Positions 1-12,267 of a DNA stretch of 64,000 bases are shown one piece after another (the stretch's first letter is position 1; each line of letters begins with the position of its first letter). The translations under genes were made by a program, and so were the position numbers. Source of the DNA: Rachicladosporium sp. CCFEE 5018 (Eukaryota; Ascomycota; Dothideomycetes; Cladosporiales; Cladosporiaceae); NCBI GenBank assembly GCA_002077045.2, contig KZ111197.1, forward strand, positions 44,197 to 108,196. The letters are read 5' to 3'. The notes under the pieces were generated by a model. The model was not told where the DNA came from and searched no databases. It saw nothing but the letters and a program-made list of their open reading frames with translations.

Positions 1-413
1 GCCTCTCCTCGGAAAGAAGTTCCCTGCGCCCATTGGTGAGCCTGTCGCGATATCGAGCGAAGCGGATCTAGGCTAATCCAATCTCCAGCGGCACCCATGT
101 GGCCATTCTACACCGCCGGTACGATTCCACAGCGCCGAGATGAGCAGTTTGGGAAGAGTGGAGCGTAGAGGGATGGAAACCTCAGGAGCTGACAGGACAT
201 TACGCAGGCCTCGTGATCGCATACGGCATCAACTCTCTGCAGGGCGCAATGATGAACTGTATGTACACCCACAACAAGAGGCGGAGTAGCTGCGGATCAA
301 AGACAGCTGGGATGGTCTGATGTGCTGTGAGAAGCTGACAACATATCGCAGCCGATGAGTTCAAGAACGATCCCCGAAACCCGAACTCGAACGCGCCGGC
401 AAAACCTCACTAG
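1..413 (+). CDS. ATP18: ATP synthase subunit J (5' partial)
   Basis: This is the 3' part of a small gene for the membrane subunit J (i/j) of mitochondrial F1Fo-ATP synthase. I assembled four short exons by eye: 1-35, 89-118, 196-258 and 352-413, each with GT-AG borders. The spliced product reads through GKKFPAPI, APMWPFYTAG, a hydrophobic stretch ending AYGINSLQGAMMN, and DEFKNDPRNPN before a TAG at 411-413. The family is known for a conserved FPxPI...WPF(Y/F) start, one membrane helix and a conserved NDPRNP tail, and all three are visible. The first codons lie outside the window. No single reading frame shows the protein because the exons are tiny. Confidence is high because the motif order and every splice phase agree. 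Confidence 0.85.
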
Positions 414-1878
414 AAGCGCTATTGTAAACAGCACCTGGACGAGGACGTGGAAGGTGTGATGGAGAGGTTCTAGACACGTCGGTGCAGTAAGATGTCTGAA
501 CGCGAGTAGAAGACTTCCCGGACTGGAGCGAAGACACTGTATATACCACCGAGAAGACCTGTAGCATCTCCCAAAGCTCTCAAGCACTGCCATCAGGATG
601 AGCTTACGGATGCTCCTTTGTTGTTGCCGAGACAGAGCGCGGACTTTCGCGGCTTGCCGTATTGATAAACCATACGGGTATTGGTGAATAAGTCTGGAGA
701 GCCTCTACGCCTTCCGGAGAGCTTTGAAAGCAAAAAGTCGCTCTCCTGCAGCATTGTCACACCATTCTCACGCTTGGAGACCGTATGGGTTGACAAGTAA
801 AGCGCCAGTGGACGCCTCGCAGACTGTCAAAGTACGGGGTTGTTGTTGACTCGCGAACCAGAATCTCAACAAGAAGATGCTCACCTTCATGAGGTGACTC
901 AGGCGCTGAAGTCGTACGGAGTGACACAGTGAGCTGAATACATTATCCAATCTGACGCCCTAGGGAGCACAAACAGGCAGCTGAGGCCATCATGAAGGCC
1001 GCCCTTGATGTGGATGTATCTAGGTGACGTCCAGATCGTGCATCGCTATGAATAGAGATCACATGTACCTGCTACCGATCTGTGCAAGCGGAAGGGCGTA
1101 TGGCCGGCATGAATCGGCCTCTATGCATATGCTTGACAAAGCTATGCTGCAGCCACCAACATGGGCGCTTACAGTGTAGCTCAAGTAAGCTTGTGTATGA
1201 GCGAGGTACTGAAGTCTCGTGTGCAGTGGACATAGGCACTGCTATGGGAGACTGCAACACAACAGCAGAGTAACATCCATAGCGTACAATCAGCCTAGTT
1301 CGCAGTGTCTCAGCGGTGATCTAGCCTTTCAGATCGACCAAAGAACCTGCTGTCAGGAACGTGGCAACACGCCCTTTGCAAAGTCAGGGATTCGTGTCGT
1401 GAAAATGACCCTGTCACAGTGAAGCTGATGACCGGCAGTCACGCCTTGCCAGAGCTCCTCGTATTACACGACTCTTGACAGCACATGCATGTCTCTTTGT
1501 TCCCAATTCACCATCAACCGCAGTAGGTGGCAGTGAAGGCAGCCAGACAAAGTGAGGCAATTCGTCTCTGGCTCGGCTTTCACCAACGCCCCACTTTCCC
1601 TGAACCTGAGGTTCGCGTTTCACCAGCGCCGGCCGGTCTTGCCTTTGCCTTGCCAAGCTTGGGCTTGTGGCTCGCTCCTCATCCAGACAGACGCAGCCTG
1701 ACCGCTTGCTCACACACCTAAACAACACACACCACCCCCCTCTCCGCCTCCACCACCGCCACCGTCACTGCACGCTGCGGTTAGGTACCGACACGTTCAG
1801 CATACCTACCCGCATCCGGCTCCGCTCCAGCTCTCATCACAACACACGTCAAGCCTCGACAAAGAGGCTGAAGCAAAC
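414..1878. other. Intergenic region and casein kinase 5' leader
   Basis: I find no convincing gene here; open frames on both strands are short and lack family motifs. The last 150 bases before the kinase start (about 1730-1870) are pyrimidine-rich with many CCACC/CTCC runs, which is common in 5' leaders of constitutively expressed genes in filamentous ascomycetes. Confidence 0.5.
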
Positions 1879-3306
1879 ATGACGACAATGGTATGTCCTC
1901 TACCCTGGTGCTGTCACGGCACACATACACCTCACTACGGCAAGGACAGCAGTTGTGACTGACACACAGCAGGACCTTCGCGTAGGTAATAAGTACCGGA
2001 TTGGTCGCAAGATCGGCAGCGGTAGCTTCGGTGACATCTACCTGGGTATGCCTCTACTGACTATGCTTCACTATATGACCATACTGACACCTCAGCACAG
2101 GTACTAACATCATCTCTGGCGAAGAGATCGCCATCAAGCTTGAGTCGGTGAAGGCCAAGCACCCCCAACTCGAGTATGAAGCTCGCGTCTACAAATCCCT
2201 CGCCGGCGGTGTTGGCATCCCCTTCGTCAGATGGTTCGGTACGGAGTGCGACTACAACGCCATGGTGCTCGACTTGCTCGGCCCCTCCCTCGAGGACCTC
2301 TTCAACTTCTGCAACCGGAAGTTCTCGCTCAAGACTGTGCTCCTGCTCGCGGACCAGCTTATCAGCCGTATTGAGTACATCCACGCCAAGAGCTTCATCC
2401 ATCGTGATATCAAGCCGGACAACTTCCTGATGGGAATTGGCAAGAGAGGAAATCAGGTCAACGTGATTGATTTCGGGTTGGCGAAGAAGTACAGGGACCC
2501 GAAGACGCACTTCCACATCCCATACCGTGAGAACAAGAACTTGACGGGCACGGCTCGTTATGCTTCGATCAACACCCATCTTGGTGTCGGTATGTGTTCC
2601 TGAGGTCATGTTGCCTTTCTCTCAGATACTAACCGTGTCACAGAGCAATCCCGTCGTGATGACATGGAGTCTCTTGGCTATGTCATGCTCTACTTCTGCC
2701 GTGGCAGCCTTCCATGGCAGGGCCTTAAGGCGGCGACCAAGAAGCAGAAGTACGATCGCATCATGGAGAAGAAGATGACCACGCCCACTGAGGTCTTGTG
2801 CCGCGGCTTCCCCAACGAATTTGCCATCTACCTCAACTACACCCGCTCTCTCCGCTTCGACGACAAGCCAGACTACTCCTACCTCCGCAAAATCTTCAGG
2901 GATCTCTTCGTCCGTGAAGGTTTCCAGTACGATTATGTTTTTGACTGGACTGTCTACAAGTACCAGAAGAACGCCCAGGCCATCGCCCAGCAGACTCAGA
3001 CCGGCCCTGCTGCCGCCGAGGAGGCCGACGAGAAGCCACGCCGGACGAACGCGGCGACTGCGGGCAACAGCGGTATCACTGACAAGCGTCGCGGCCCAGT
3101 GAATCCGAGACCCGAGGGCACCGGAATGTGAGTTGCCGCAGCACATGACTCTGCCCTCCTCCGCTCTTGTAAGCGCCTTCCCTCTGCGTTCGAACGTTGC
3201 TTTGGCGCGAGGGACCTTCAGAACCCTGCTAACGTTTCGTTCTCGCTCCATCAGGCAACTCCGTTCCAGCAAGCGCGGTGCTGAGCCCTCTTACAACAAT
3301 TACTGA
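1879..3306 (+). CDS. Casein kinase I (HRR25/hhp1 type)
   Basis: A Ser/Thr protein kinase of the casein kinase I delta/epsilon group, which acts in DNA repair, vesicle traffic, circadian clock and cell-cycle control. Five exons (1879-1890, 1973-2045, 2101-2589, 2644-3127, 3255-3306) join in phase to give 369 residues. The first exon carries only four codons (MTTM). Visible are the glycine loop GSGSFG (residues 20-24), the ATP-binding Lys at about 41, the catalytic HRDIKPDN (129-136), DFG (152-154), and the CK1-specific TARYASINTHLG segment in place of the usual APE motif. The tail after residue 300 is Gln/Ala-rich and ends AEPSYNNY. A separate last exon for the tail is supported by GTGAGT and CAG borders. 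Nothing looks damaged. Confidence 0.96.
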
Positions 3307-4343
3307 GCGGCTTGGACTGGGTAGAGTTGCTCTGCAGTGACTTGCATCGACTCCTTTCAACTCTTTACCTTGTGGCGGCTCATCCCGGCACGAAATATCT
3401 TGGTGCGTCTTCATGGCGGACCGGACATCATCGACACCTCTCATATCGGTATCAACCTGCGTAATATATGGCTGTGCGCGTCAAGGCCGGTATCTGTACT
3501 CGACATGGCTTTGCTGGACGTTCTATGTGACTCTGGCGATACTTTGTTCGAGGCGGACGCTGGCGAATACGTGAACAAGCTATTCGCAGCTCTTCTGGCG
3601 TGTCACTCGGCAGGACTCTTGGGCGTCGGCTTCTCTCACAATCAACAAGCACGACATACCGGGTTTACCTGCAGGCGAACGCCACCGACAGAGATCTTGA
3701 GACATTGATCTGTCGACACAACTTTTCTTTGCACTGTTTAGCACATGCTCACCAACCATCACACCGACGATCCCCCCAATACTATCGATATCACCCTTCC
3801 GATGATTGAACGGCCATACTCGGGTATTTGACGGGCATGCTGGAGGTTTCTTTACTAGATTGCATGTTTGGGGGTGGCGCACTCGGGATCCGGGGATGCA
3901 CTCGTGGGGAGGTAATAGCATCGGAGGACGAGGAGACTGGTAGCAGAGGCTCGCCGGGAGTGTTCGTCTAGAAGTGCGGCTGTCTCGAAAGAGCATTCGC
4001 TTCGATTGGCTGGACGTCAGTCTGGCCATGGACGGCTTCATGGTCTAGGTTCTGCTCCGGACGAAGAAGGGAAGGACTGCTGCATAGTTTTGGTCAATTG
4101 ATTCTCACTGAACACCTTCTGTGTCTTCTCATCATTGCACTCGGATACCAATCGTCGATTTCTAATGAAGGCGATCATGGTGATCTTAATGGACTGTGAA
4201 ATCGCACGTGACACCCCACCTCCTCCACACATTAGCGCCTCGAATTATTTGTCAATGTTAATTGCATCGCCTCCCAGCTGTTCCTACGATCGTGGCCTTC
4301 TCGTATCCCCATTGCTCCAACACCTCCCTCACATGTCCTGGGT
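3307..4343. other. Intergenic region
   Basis: Holds the 3' UTR of the kinase gene and the promoter of the next gene. A plus-strand open frame at 3337-3708 has no recognisable motif and follows directly on the kinase stop, so I do not call it. No RNA gene or repeat was seen. Confidence 0.4.
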
Positions 4344-6836
4344 ATGCTCGCCGCCGTCTCCATACACCGCACAGCGTGCAACACTTGCAGATTACGAGCA
4401 CTCATCGCCAGTAAAACGCTTGGAAGGAGTCGAGGGTTCGCTGTCCCAGCATTGCTTTCCAGAAGGGAACTGGGAAGCGCGCGTTCGCGCGGAACAGGCA
4501 GCGATGGGCAGTATTTTCCGCGCAAGAGAGGGTTTTCGACTTCGGTGGCATTGGGCGCGAGGAAGAGACGAGGGCAAGGCGTGGTCCTCGACACCATAGC
4601 GCTTCCTGCAAGAAATGGAGTTGAGGAGAGGGCGGGCGTTGTGGGTGAGAGTCCCTCAGCTTCAGCCCAGTCAGACCAGGTTGCAGAAGAAAATGCGGAT
4701 GCTGCGCCGGAACTCACCGACGAGGACTACGCCATGCTGGCCGAATGTGTGGATGCCCTGGACGCTGCTGTGCTCGCTGAAAATGACCTGGAGGCGCTGA
4801 GAGAGGTTCTGGAGCAGTATGCTGGCGATGCGAGGGTTTTGGCTGTGCGAGAGGTCTTTGGGGAGAAGCTACCTGTAGGGTTGTTGATGGAAGAGGATGA
4901 GATGAGGTTGTATGAGGAGATGTATGGTGGGATTGAGGGGGTGGAGTTGGGGGTGTGGTATGAGATGCAGGCAGCGATGGAGAGCGAGGGCGCGGACGAG
5001 GGTGAATGGGGGGCCGAGACAGTGGATGAGGACAATGAGGGAAGTAAGGCGCTAGAGACAAGGGAAAGGACAACGGCAGCGGACCTTCGTCTCGAGGAGG
5101 ATATACGTGGTATCCGAGATGAGGACATCGACGACGAAGCAACAGATTACGCGGAGTCTGGACCCGACTCAACGGCGCGAGCCCATCATCTCACGATCGC
5201 CAACCGCGCATCGACTTCGCCCTCCACCCTGCAGCTCTCGAAGCTCACCCTAACAGATCAAATCCAAGCCATCGTTGCCAACACCTCGCCAGTTCATCTT
5301 ACGGAAGCAGCCCACAAGATCTTCGGCGGCATCGGACTACCTTACAGCGTTTCCACGCCCTCGTTAGCGAAGACCATGCAGCAGAAGCCTGTAGCACTGG
5401 ATGTCTCGCAGGGGCGGATGACAGATATGGAGGGTGATGCGTTCATGGCTGTTCTGATGCCTGCTATGTACGCTACGGTCACAAATGTGCTCACAGAGAC
5501 GAGGAAGCGGCTGGGGACTGCGTGGGCAGAGAGTCTTGTGCGCAAGGCTGAGGCTGGAGAGTTAAGGATCTTAGATGCCGGAGGTGCTGGGGCGGGTGTG
5601 TTGGCTGTGCGGGAGCTATTGAGGGCGGAGTGGGAGAGGATGCATGAAGATGACATCTCCCTAGATGCGGGCACGGCCGTGGCAGAGCCTGACGGGAAGA
5701 TCGGTGGCAGTGGACTCAGTGCGCCACTGGGCAACGCAGTGGTGCTCACCGGCTCTGACGCACTTCGCCACCGCTCCTCGAAGCTACTCGACAACACCAC
5801 CTTTGTCCCTAGACTACCCGACTACGGCCACACCGAGACTGCGAAGCAGACTGGCAAATTCGACTTTGTCATCGCACCCCATACGCTCTGGCCGATTCGC
5901 GAGGACTACGCCCGACGCACTCACGTTGACAACATGTGGTCCCTCGTTCATGCTGATGGAGGTGTACTCGTTATGCTCGAGAAAGGCGTGCCCCGCGGCT
6001 TCGAAGCCATAGCCGGCGCACGGCAGCATCTCCTCAATGCTCACATCGCTTCGCCAGGCGACGAGGCCCGCAGCGCTAACATTCGGGAACCGGAGATCGA
6101 ATGGGAGGGATCTGGACCGACCAAGGAAGCAGGGATGATCATCGCCCCTTGCACGAACCACACTGCCTGCCCTATGTACTCCGGCGCCAACAAGGGCACG
6201 GTAAAGGGACGGAAAGACATATGCCACTTTGAGCAACGCTACATCCGACCGCCGTTCTTGCAGAAGATCGTGAATGCTCGGGACAAGAACTTCGAGGATG
6301 TAAAGTTCTCCTACCTTGCAGTGCTGAGAGGGCAAGATCTCCGGTCACCTCAGCCCAAGACGCCGAACATCTTCGCAGACCAGCCGGTTGCACTGCAAGG
6401 TCCGGAAGCATTGGGGCTCGCTGCAACGGGCTATGAGCTACACAGCCGGGAGGCCGACGCTGGCGTCTCATCCCTCTCCCTCCCTCGCCAAATCCTCCCA
6501 CCTCTCAAACGCCACGGCCACGTCACAATGGATCTCTGCACTCCCCTTGGCACGCTCGAGCGCTGGGTCGTGCCAAAGTCTTTCTCGCGACAAGCCTACC
6601 GCGACGCGCGTAAGACTCAATGGGGCGATCTGTGGGCGCTTGGCGCGAAGACTAGGGTCGAGAGAGCTGCTCGCGGGGCGGGCAAGCATGCTAAGAAGGA
6701 GGTTCTTCTGGATGCAGAGGAGGGACGGGTGCCGAGGAAGGGGTTGAGTAAGAGGAAGATCAAGGAGAAGAGGAGGGGAAAGGAGAGGAGGGCGGGGAGG
6801 GTTGGGGTGTTGTTGGGGAGGGACGAGTTTGGGTAG
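4344..6836 (+). CDS. RSM22: Mitochondrial Rsm22/METTL17-like protein
   Basis: An 830-residue single-exon protein of the Rsm22 family, a methyltransferase-like assembly factor or component of the small subunit of the mitochondrial ribosome. The N-terminus is Arg/Ser/Ala-rich with few acids for about 50 residues, as expected of a mitochondrial presequence. A long acidic region (about 110-260) precedes the methyltransferase-like fold, whose glycine-rich LDAGGAGAG lies near residue 415. The C-terminal half carries the family's cysteine-bearing block APCTNHTACPM ... CHFEQRYIRP, the cysteines known from METTL17 to hold an Fe-S cluster. The tail is strongly basic. The start is the first ATG that adds the presequence. 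Confidence 0.9.
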   Translation: MLAAVSIHRTACNTCRLRALIASKTLGRSRGFAVPALLSRRELGSARSRGTGSDGQYFPRKRGFSTSVALGARKRRGQGVVLDTIALPARNGVEERAGVVGESPSASAQSDQVAEENADAAPELTDEDYAMLAECVDALDAAVLAENDLEALREVLEQYAGDARVLAVREVFGEKLPVGLLMEEDEMRLYEEMYGGIEGVELGVWYEMQAAMESEGADEGEWGAETVDEDNEGSKALETRERTTAADLRLEEDIRGIRDEDIDDEATDYAESGPDSTARAHHLTIANRASTSPSTLQLSKLTLTDQIQAIVANTSPVHLTEAAHKIFGGIGLPYSVSTPSLAKTMQQKPVALDVSQGRMTDMEGDAFMAVLMPAMYATVTNVLTETRKRLGTAWAESLVRKAEAGELRILDAGGAGAGVLAVRELLRAEWERMHEDDISLDAGTAVAEPDGKIGGSGLSAPLGNAVVLTGSDALRHRSSKLLDNTTFVPRLPDYGHTETAKQTGKFDFVIAPHTLWPIREDYARRTHVDNMWSLVHADGGVLVMLEKGVPRGFEAIAGARQHLLNAHIASPGDEARSANIREPEIEWEGSGPTKEAGMIIAPCTNHTACPMYSGANKGTVKGRKDICHFEQRYIRPPFLQKIVNARDKNFEDVKFSYLAVLRGQDLRSPQPKTPNIFADQPVALQGPEALGLAATGYELHSREADAGVSSLSLPRQILPPLKRHGHVTMDLCTPLGTLERWVVPKSFSRQAYRDARKTQWGDLWALGAKTRVERAARGAGKHAKKEVLLDAEEGRVPRKGLSKRKIKEKRRGKERRAGRVGVLLGRDEFG

Positions 6837-7777
6837 AATCTTACCTTGCAGAACACAATATACTGCATAGACAGACTTGTAAAATAGAGAGCACTAGGAC
6901 TGCCTCGAGGAGCCACGTGGCAGCTCAACGCCACAGTACTGCCGGGCATTGTTCACTTCTCTTTAGCCCCATCGCAGAGCAGCAGCTCCTTCCTCAAAGA
7001 AACTCCAGTCCAGCCGCTTCCGGCTGTTGCGACAAGCGCTGACCTTGCCCTATCACCATTGCGCTGCCAACGTCCAACACAGCTTGATCGTCGACGATGC
7101 TTTCTGGCGCCTAGGTTGATGTATATACCATAAGGTACAAGATCATCCATCTGAACATACACAGATCATGTACTAGAGCGGGAGTTGTACAGTGATAAGA
7201 TCCGGCAGCTTTCTCTTTCTTCCACCCGACGGCTCGTCCCGCCTCATTCAAGGGACGGACTTCGCTCAACCGACTCCAGATCTGTAGGCGAAGGAGGACC
7301 CCTCTATCGAAGTCTATCCTTGCAAGGACCCTATATCGCAACAGCTCGGCATAAATCCCATCGACCGACGGTCGTGGTCTGGCATTGCCTGGAATTCAGG
7401 CGCAGTTGCATCTGTACGACATTGCATTGCTCATTGTTGCCCGCAGGCGGAGAAGTGGCGGGGAGACCTGGGAAGACGAACGGAGTTTGTTGCCGAGAGC
7501 AAGGCAGAATATAGGAAAAGAATTGTTGGTGTTGTTAGAGGAGAGTGGCATCGGAGGACTAGCTGGAAGAGAGGAGCGTCGCGTATAGACATTGAACTGG
7601 GAGGGTCACATCTGGACGCTTGAACAACATCTGCACCTGAACGATTGGTCCGCATACAGCTGCAACGCCCTCTCACGAATACAAACTCAACATCGATAGA
7701 CCGCCCTTCCGCTCGCTACACCTCGCCCCTCGCCCCGACTCTCCCAACCCCGGATTCGCCCCCTTACCGCGCCAATC
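6837..7777. other. Intergenic region with Rac promoter
   Basis: No supported gene. The last 90 bases before the Rac start are cytosine-rich (runs of CCCC with CTCGCC), resembling the leader in front of the kinase gene. No tRNA-like sequence was noticed. Confidence 0.4.
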
Positions 7778-8568
7778 ATGGCCACTCAACCAACGCAATC
7801 ACTGAAGTGCGTAGTCACCGGCGACGGAGCAGTGGGCAAGACATGTCTCCTGATCTCATACACCACCAACGCCTTCCCGGGCGAATACATTCCCACGGTC
7901 TTTGACAACTACAGCGCGTCTGTCATGGTGGACGGGAAGCCGATCAGTTTGGGACTGTGGGATACAGCAGGACAAGAGGATTACGATCGATTGCGGCCGC
8001 TGAGCTACCCACAGACGGATGTGTTCTTGATTTGCTTCAGTATTGTGAGTCCGAGTAGTTTCGACAACGTGAAAGCGAAGGTATGTCCTCGGTGTGGGGT
8101 GGGAGGGTGTGGTTAGGGTGATGGCAAGCTGACTGGGGATTGATAGTGGTTTCATGAGATCGAGCATCATGCGCCTGGTGTGCCGATCATACTAGTCGGT
8201 ATGCTCCCATATCGCTCATCACCATTCCTGTATAGCGTACTGACATCTTTCCTCAGGCACGAAGCTCGATCTCCGCGATGACCCAGAAGTGAAAGAGCAA
8301 CTTCGTCAGCGGAAAATGGCGCCCATACAATACGAGCAAGCGGTAGGTGTTGCGAAGGACATGAGGGCGGTGAAGTATTTGGAGTGTTCGGCATTGACGC
8401 AGAGGAACCTCAAGAGTGTGTTCGATGAAGCTATCAAGTAAGTCATCCGATATTCTAACGAGCTGAACGAAATATAGCGGGAGTGTGGGTGCTGATATCT
8501 TGACAAGGGCAGTGATAAGCCCGCGACCGCCGGTCAAGCCCAAGAAGAAGTCGTGCACTATATTGTGA
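7778..8568 (+). CDS. Rac-type Rho GTPase
   Basis: A small GTPase controlling actin organisation, polarised growth and NADPH-oxidase activation in hyphae. Four exons (7778-8080, 8147-8198, 8257-8437, 8508-8568) give 198 residues. GDGAVGKT (G1, about 15-22), the effector loop YIPTVFDNYS, WDTAGQEDYDRLRPLSYP (G3/switch II), GTKLDLRDD (G4) and ECSALTQ (G5) are all present. The tail is polybasic (KPKKK) followed by CTIL; a CaaX box ending in Leu is normally geranylgeranylated and membrane targeted. The SALTQRNLKSVFDEAI segment is closer to Rac than to Cdc42. All splice sites are GT-AG and in phase. Confidence 0.95.
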
Positions 8569-9121
8569 GGCTGCTGGGAAGATATGATTGGTGTTATTGG
8601 CGAGCGAGGAGCTTTAGGCTTTTGCCGAGCGATGGGGGACATATAAACCAATGGATTCAACTCATCAATGTGCGTTCTGTGTGGATGAAGCCGCTCTTCG
8701 TCCTAGTCGTCCACAGCCCTACGTGAATCAGCGTTTCGTCTTCGTTATAGCCGTTGCGCTACCGTGCGCCAATGCTGTGGAGGTGGATCCGGGTCAATCG
8801 CTAGCGTGACGCAATGCATTGATGAAACTCACATCAACACAGCAGCGCGTCGTGCGACGTGTAGTGAACCTTGCCACTTCCTTCACTCTCCGATACGTGC
8901 GCAAGTGTGTCAGGTATTCCGCGACATCTTCGGTAGCACATCAATACCCGTATGAAGTCAAGCCCTGTCGCATAGCGCATCGCAATCTCGGGGGAATCCC
9001 TCCTTCAGCCCCCGGCAGTCTCACAAGACGAGGGTCAGACGCAGACCCTTGTCACTAATCCCACAGGTACACACACATTACAGCCGCCCGCGTCGTTTGA
9101 GTGCTAGCCTGTCTGCAGCTG
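8569..9121. other. Intergenic region
   Basis: Between the Rac stop and the septin-like start. Short open frames only. An acceptor-like CCACAG at 9060-9065 lies upstream of the chosen ATG, so an additional 5' exon for the next gene cannot be excluded. Confidence 0.35.
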
Positions 9122-11428
9122 ATGGCCTCACTTTCCGGCGCTGGGCGTCTCAAAGACGACCTCGACTATTCGCGCTCGCATCGCAGTCCCCCGGCTATTC
9201 CTTCTATAGCTTACAACGCCGTTTCTCCCGAGCAGGCGCCTGAGATTGGTGACCGGCCGTTGGGACAGACGTTGCGCTCGCGTTTGGATACTGAGCAGCA
9301 GTACCAGGATATCGCGCGCACCAAGAGTCGCGGTGGGGAGAGTGATCATCAGCATCCGGCGAGGAAGCATAGTCTGAGTGGACTGCTGAGGAGGCAGCCA
9401 TCTGGAAGTGCGGTTTCCGTGCATTCACGAGCTGGCTCGGAAGCACCTACTTCACCACCACTGCCAGCGAATAGCACCTTTATGCAATACAACGCCAACA
9501 CGACCCTAGGCGACTCTCAGCGACACACACCGCAAGACTCCATCTCGACCACCTCAGAGCGCTCGGGCTTGTTCCGCACAAAATCAAAAGACAGCGTCGG
9601 CAAGGAAAGAAACATGCTGCGCAAATCTTCCAAAGCGCGGCAGCAGCAAGCCGCCGAGCTGGAACGGCAAGCGCGCGAAGCCCAACTCCTTCCTCGCCAG
9701 CCGCCGCGCCTTCCAAGCCACAATCCTCTGTCGAACCTCTCTTCCTTCGATGAAGGCCGACCAGACAGTGTCGCCATCTTCAGCCCTCAAGCTTACACTG
9801 ATCCTCGCGCCCCGCCTGCTGTCCCGCAGCAAAGCCACTACAACAACACTTCAACGGCCAACTTCTCGCGGCCTGGCGGGAACGCCTTCGCTATGGCAAA
9901 GTCGACGTCGTTTGAGCAGAACAGCTCAAGTTCACCTGCTTATGCTGTGAGAGGTGCTTCGGCTTCGACTAGCCCGCCTTCGTTCAATGCTTTGCCGGGG
10001 AGCGTCAATGGAGAGAATGGCGAGACTGGAGGTGCCAGCATGACGAACAGGGGGAGGTACAGTTATGCTAGCACGGCTGCCGGGAATGGCGGTCATGTTA
10101 ACAGTCCGCGAAGGGTGAGGCGGAGGAAGGACCCGACACCATTCAAGTGAGTCTGCATGATCGAGGTCTGACGGTAAGACGAGTCACTGACAGTGAACAG
10201 CATTCTCGTCATCGGCACAAAGTCGAGCGGCAAGACCTCATTCATCTCGTTCCTTCGCCATTCGCTCGCACTACCTTCGCATAAGTCTCAGGAAGCACCA
10301 TTCAGCCCACCGCCACAAGGGAGCTTCACATCACACTACCTCGAGGCGGACATGGAGGGCGAAAGGATCGGACTGACACTGTGGGACTCGCCTGGCCTGG
10401 AGACGAACATCGTTGACTTGCAGCTGCGCGAGACAACCGCGTTCATCGAGGCGAAGTTCGAGGATACGTTCAAGGAGGAGCAAAAGGTGCAGCGCAGTCC
10501 GGGCTTCAAGGACACTCACATTCATTGCGTGTTCTACGTTCTAGACCCAATCCGTCTAGATGCTACGGTCGCTGCTGCAGGCGAGAAGAGCAGCAAGGGT
10601 GGACTGGACGAGGATGTGGATCTGCAGACATTACGTGCACTGTGGGGCAAGACCACGGTCATCCCAGTGATCGCGAAGGCCGACACTCTCACAACAGGCC
10701 ACATGGCCTTCCTCAAGCGCGCAGTCTGGGAAAGCATCAAAACAGCAAAGCTCAGCCCACTTGAAGCGCTCGAGCTGGAGGAAGACGACATCGATTCTGG
10801 TCGAGACTCTGACAATGACGACGAGGACTCTGACGTCCCTACTCACGACACAGACGCCCAGGAGAGCGTCACGAACAATCTCCTCGACCGCTCCTCGTCC
10901 GATGATAGCATTCCTCTGCCAACTAAACGTACATCTCACGCCCGTCAGCCCTCCGGTCCAGCTCCGCTGAACGACGAAGAGCCCTACATCCCGCTCTCAA
11001 TCCTTTCGCCTGATCCTCACGTGCTTGCAAAGTCACCCTCACCTTCGCAGAAAGACCTCGTTCGCACGTTCCCATGGGGTACTGCCAGCCCGTTCAACCC
11101 ACAGCATTGCGACTTCCTCCGCCTCCGAGACTCGATCTTCTTAGAGTGGCGGTCGGATCTAAGGGAGCTGAGCAGGGTGCGGTGGTATGAGGCTTGGCGG
11201 ACTGCGAGGCTGCGGATTGTGCCCGGCAGCAAGATGAGGATCAAGGGTGGGGTGACGCCCGTCGGCGCTGTGCCTCGGGAGGGACGTGGTGCGAGTGGTG
11301 GATTCAAGGGAGAGGGCAGAGTGCCGAGGAGCGTGAGTAGTCAGGGGCAAAGCGGCGTGATGGGGATGGGACAGTCGGTCGTTGGCGGTGCTGGAGTACC
11401 GCAAAGTGTTGGTGCAGCTGCTTACTAA
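9122..11428 (+). CDS. Septin-like P-loop GTPase with disordered N-terminus
   Basis: Two exons (9122-10146, 10201-11428) encode 750 residues. The first 340 are Ser/Pro/Gln-rich and predicted disordered, with basic patches. The junction falls directly before the GTPase domain, which opens ILVIGTKSSGKTS (G1, Walker A). WDSPGLE (G3) and VIAKADTL (G4) follow. An AKAD G4 motif with DxPG is characteristic of septins. The domain is interrupted by a long acidic-serine insertion (about residues 545-620), and there is no C-terminal coiled coil; the tail is Gly/Gln/Val-rich. This combination suggests the divergent septin-like group of filamentous fungi rather than a core CDC3/10/11/12 septin. The ATG at 9122 is the first Met in the frame. 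Confidence 0.8.
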
Positions 11429-12263
11429 GGCCTGTGAAGGAACGAACGCTTCTCGAGATGAATCGACTACGACCAAACATCGATCTTGAGATTCAAAAGG
11501 CGAACACATGCTACGGGGTAAGCATGCACCACACGGCACACACATACCGCTGCCAGTAGCGATGCATCTACCGACTACAGAGCTACACCGATGGTCGAAA
11601 GAGGGTAATGTGTGCTGCAAAAAGACCGAACGTTGATCAAGCGATGCAGCGAGAGAGTTGAGCACATGCAGAAGAATTGAGTGAGCTCGAGGTGCTTTGT
11701 GGCGAAGTGTAGAGTAGATAAATACCCCCTTGGTTTTCTGTAGCGAAATGTGAAGCGATGTCAATATTAGCCGCTGCCAGGCATCACATATCGGAACATC
11801 GTTGCTGGCATCCGCATGATAGGGCGAACGCCCGATCCGGGTATTTGGCCTGGTTCACTACCACCGCCTAGCTCACGCACTTCTGCTGCCTGATGTTCGA
11901 CCACTTTGCCACCCACAACGGCGATGAGGCCGTTACTCCAAGTCAAAGATCGTGTCCACGGTCATGCCTCAAACGTGAGCATGGTGGCATAGCAGAGTCC
12001 TCAGCACAGGAACACGGCACGCTCGGTCGCCTATGCTGTATCATTGGTCACTGCGCGAGCGTACTCCCACTCTACGCGCGCAGCATGCAGGCTGTGCCGT
12101 ACAGACCAAGCATCAGACTGCGCCGTTCTGTATTTCTTATAATACGCCCGCGATGTCAAGATTGACATTTGAAGTTCTGTGTTTTGACTTTGCTAGTCTT
12201 TGGCTTGCCGCGTGCTGAACTGCGATTTGGCTGGTTCGGCATGTGGCGTCGGGCCGTGGAACT
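11429..12263. other. Intergenic region with uORF before HET gene
   Basis: No gene supported across about 800 bases. An 8-codon upstream ORF at 12241-12267 ends in a TGA that overlaps the start codon of the following HET gene (ATGA). Confidence 0.4.
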
Positions 12264-12267
12264 ATGA
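12241..12267 (+). promoter_or_regulatory. uORF overlapping the HET start (ATGA)
   Basis: ATG at 12241-12243, seven further codons, then TGA at 12265-12267. The TGA shares two bases with the ATG at 12264-12266. Such overlap is known to allow termination-coupled re-initiation or to dampen translation. Whether the transcript includes it is not known; the geometry is directly visible. Confidence 0.4.

Noticed and set aside
4232..5172. Long minus-strand open frames opposite Rsm22
   Set aside because: Shadows of a high-GC coding strand; low-complexity translations with no motif.
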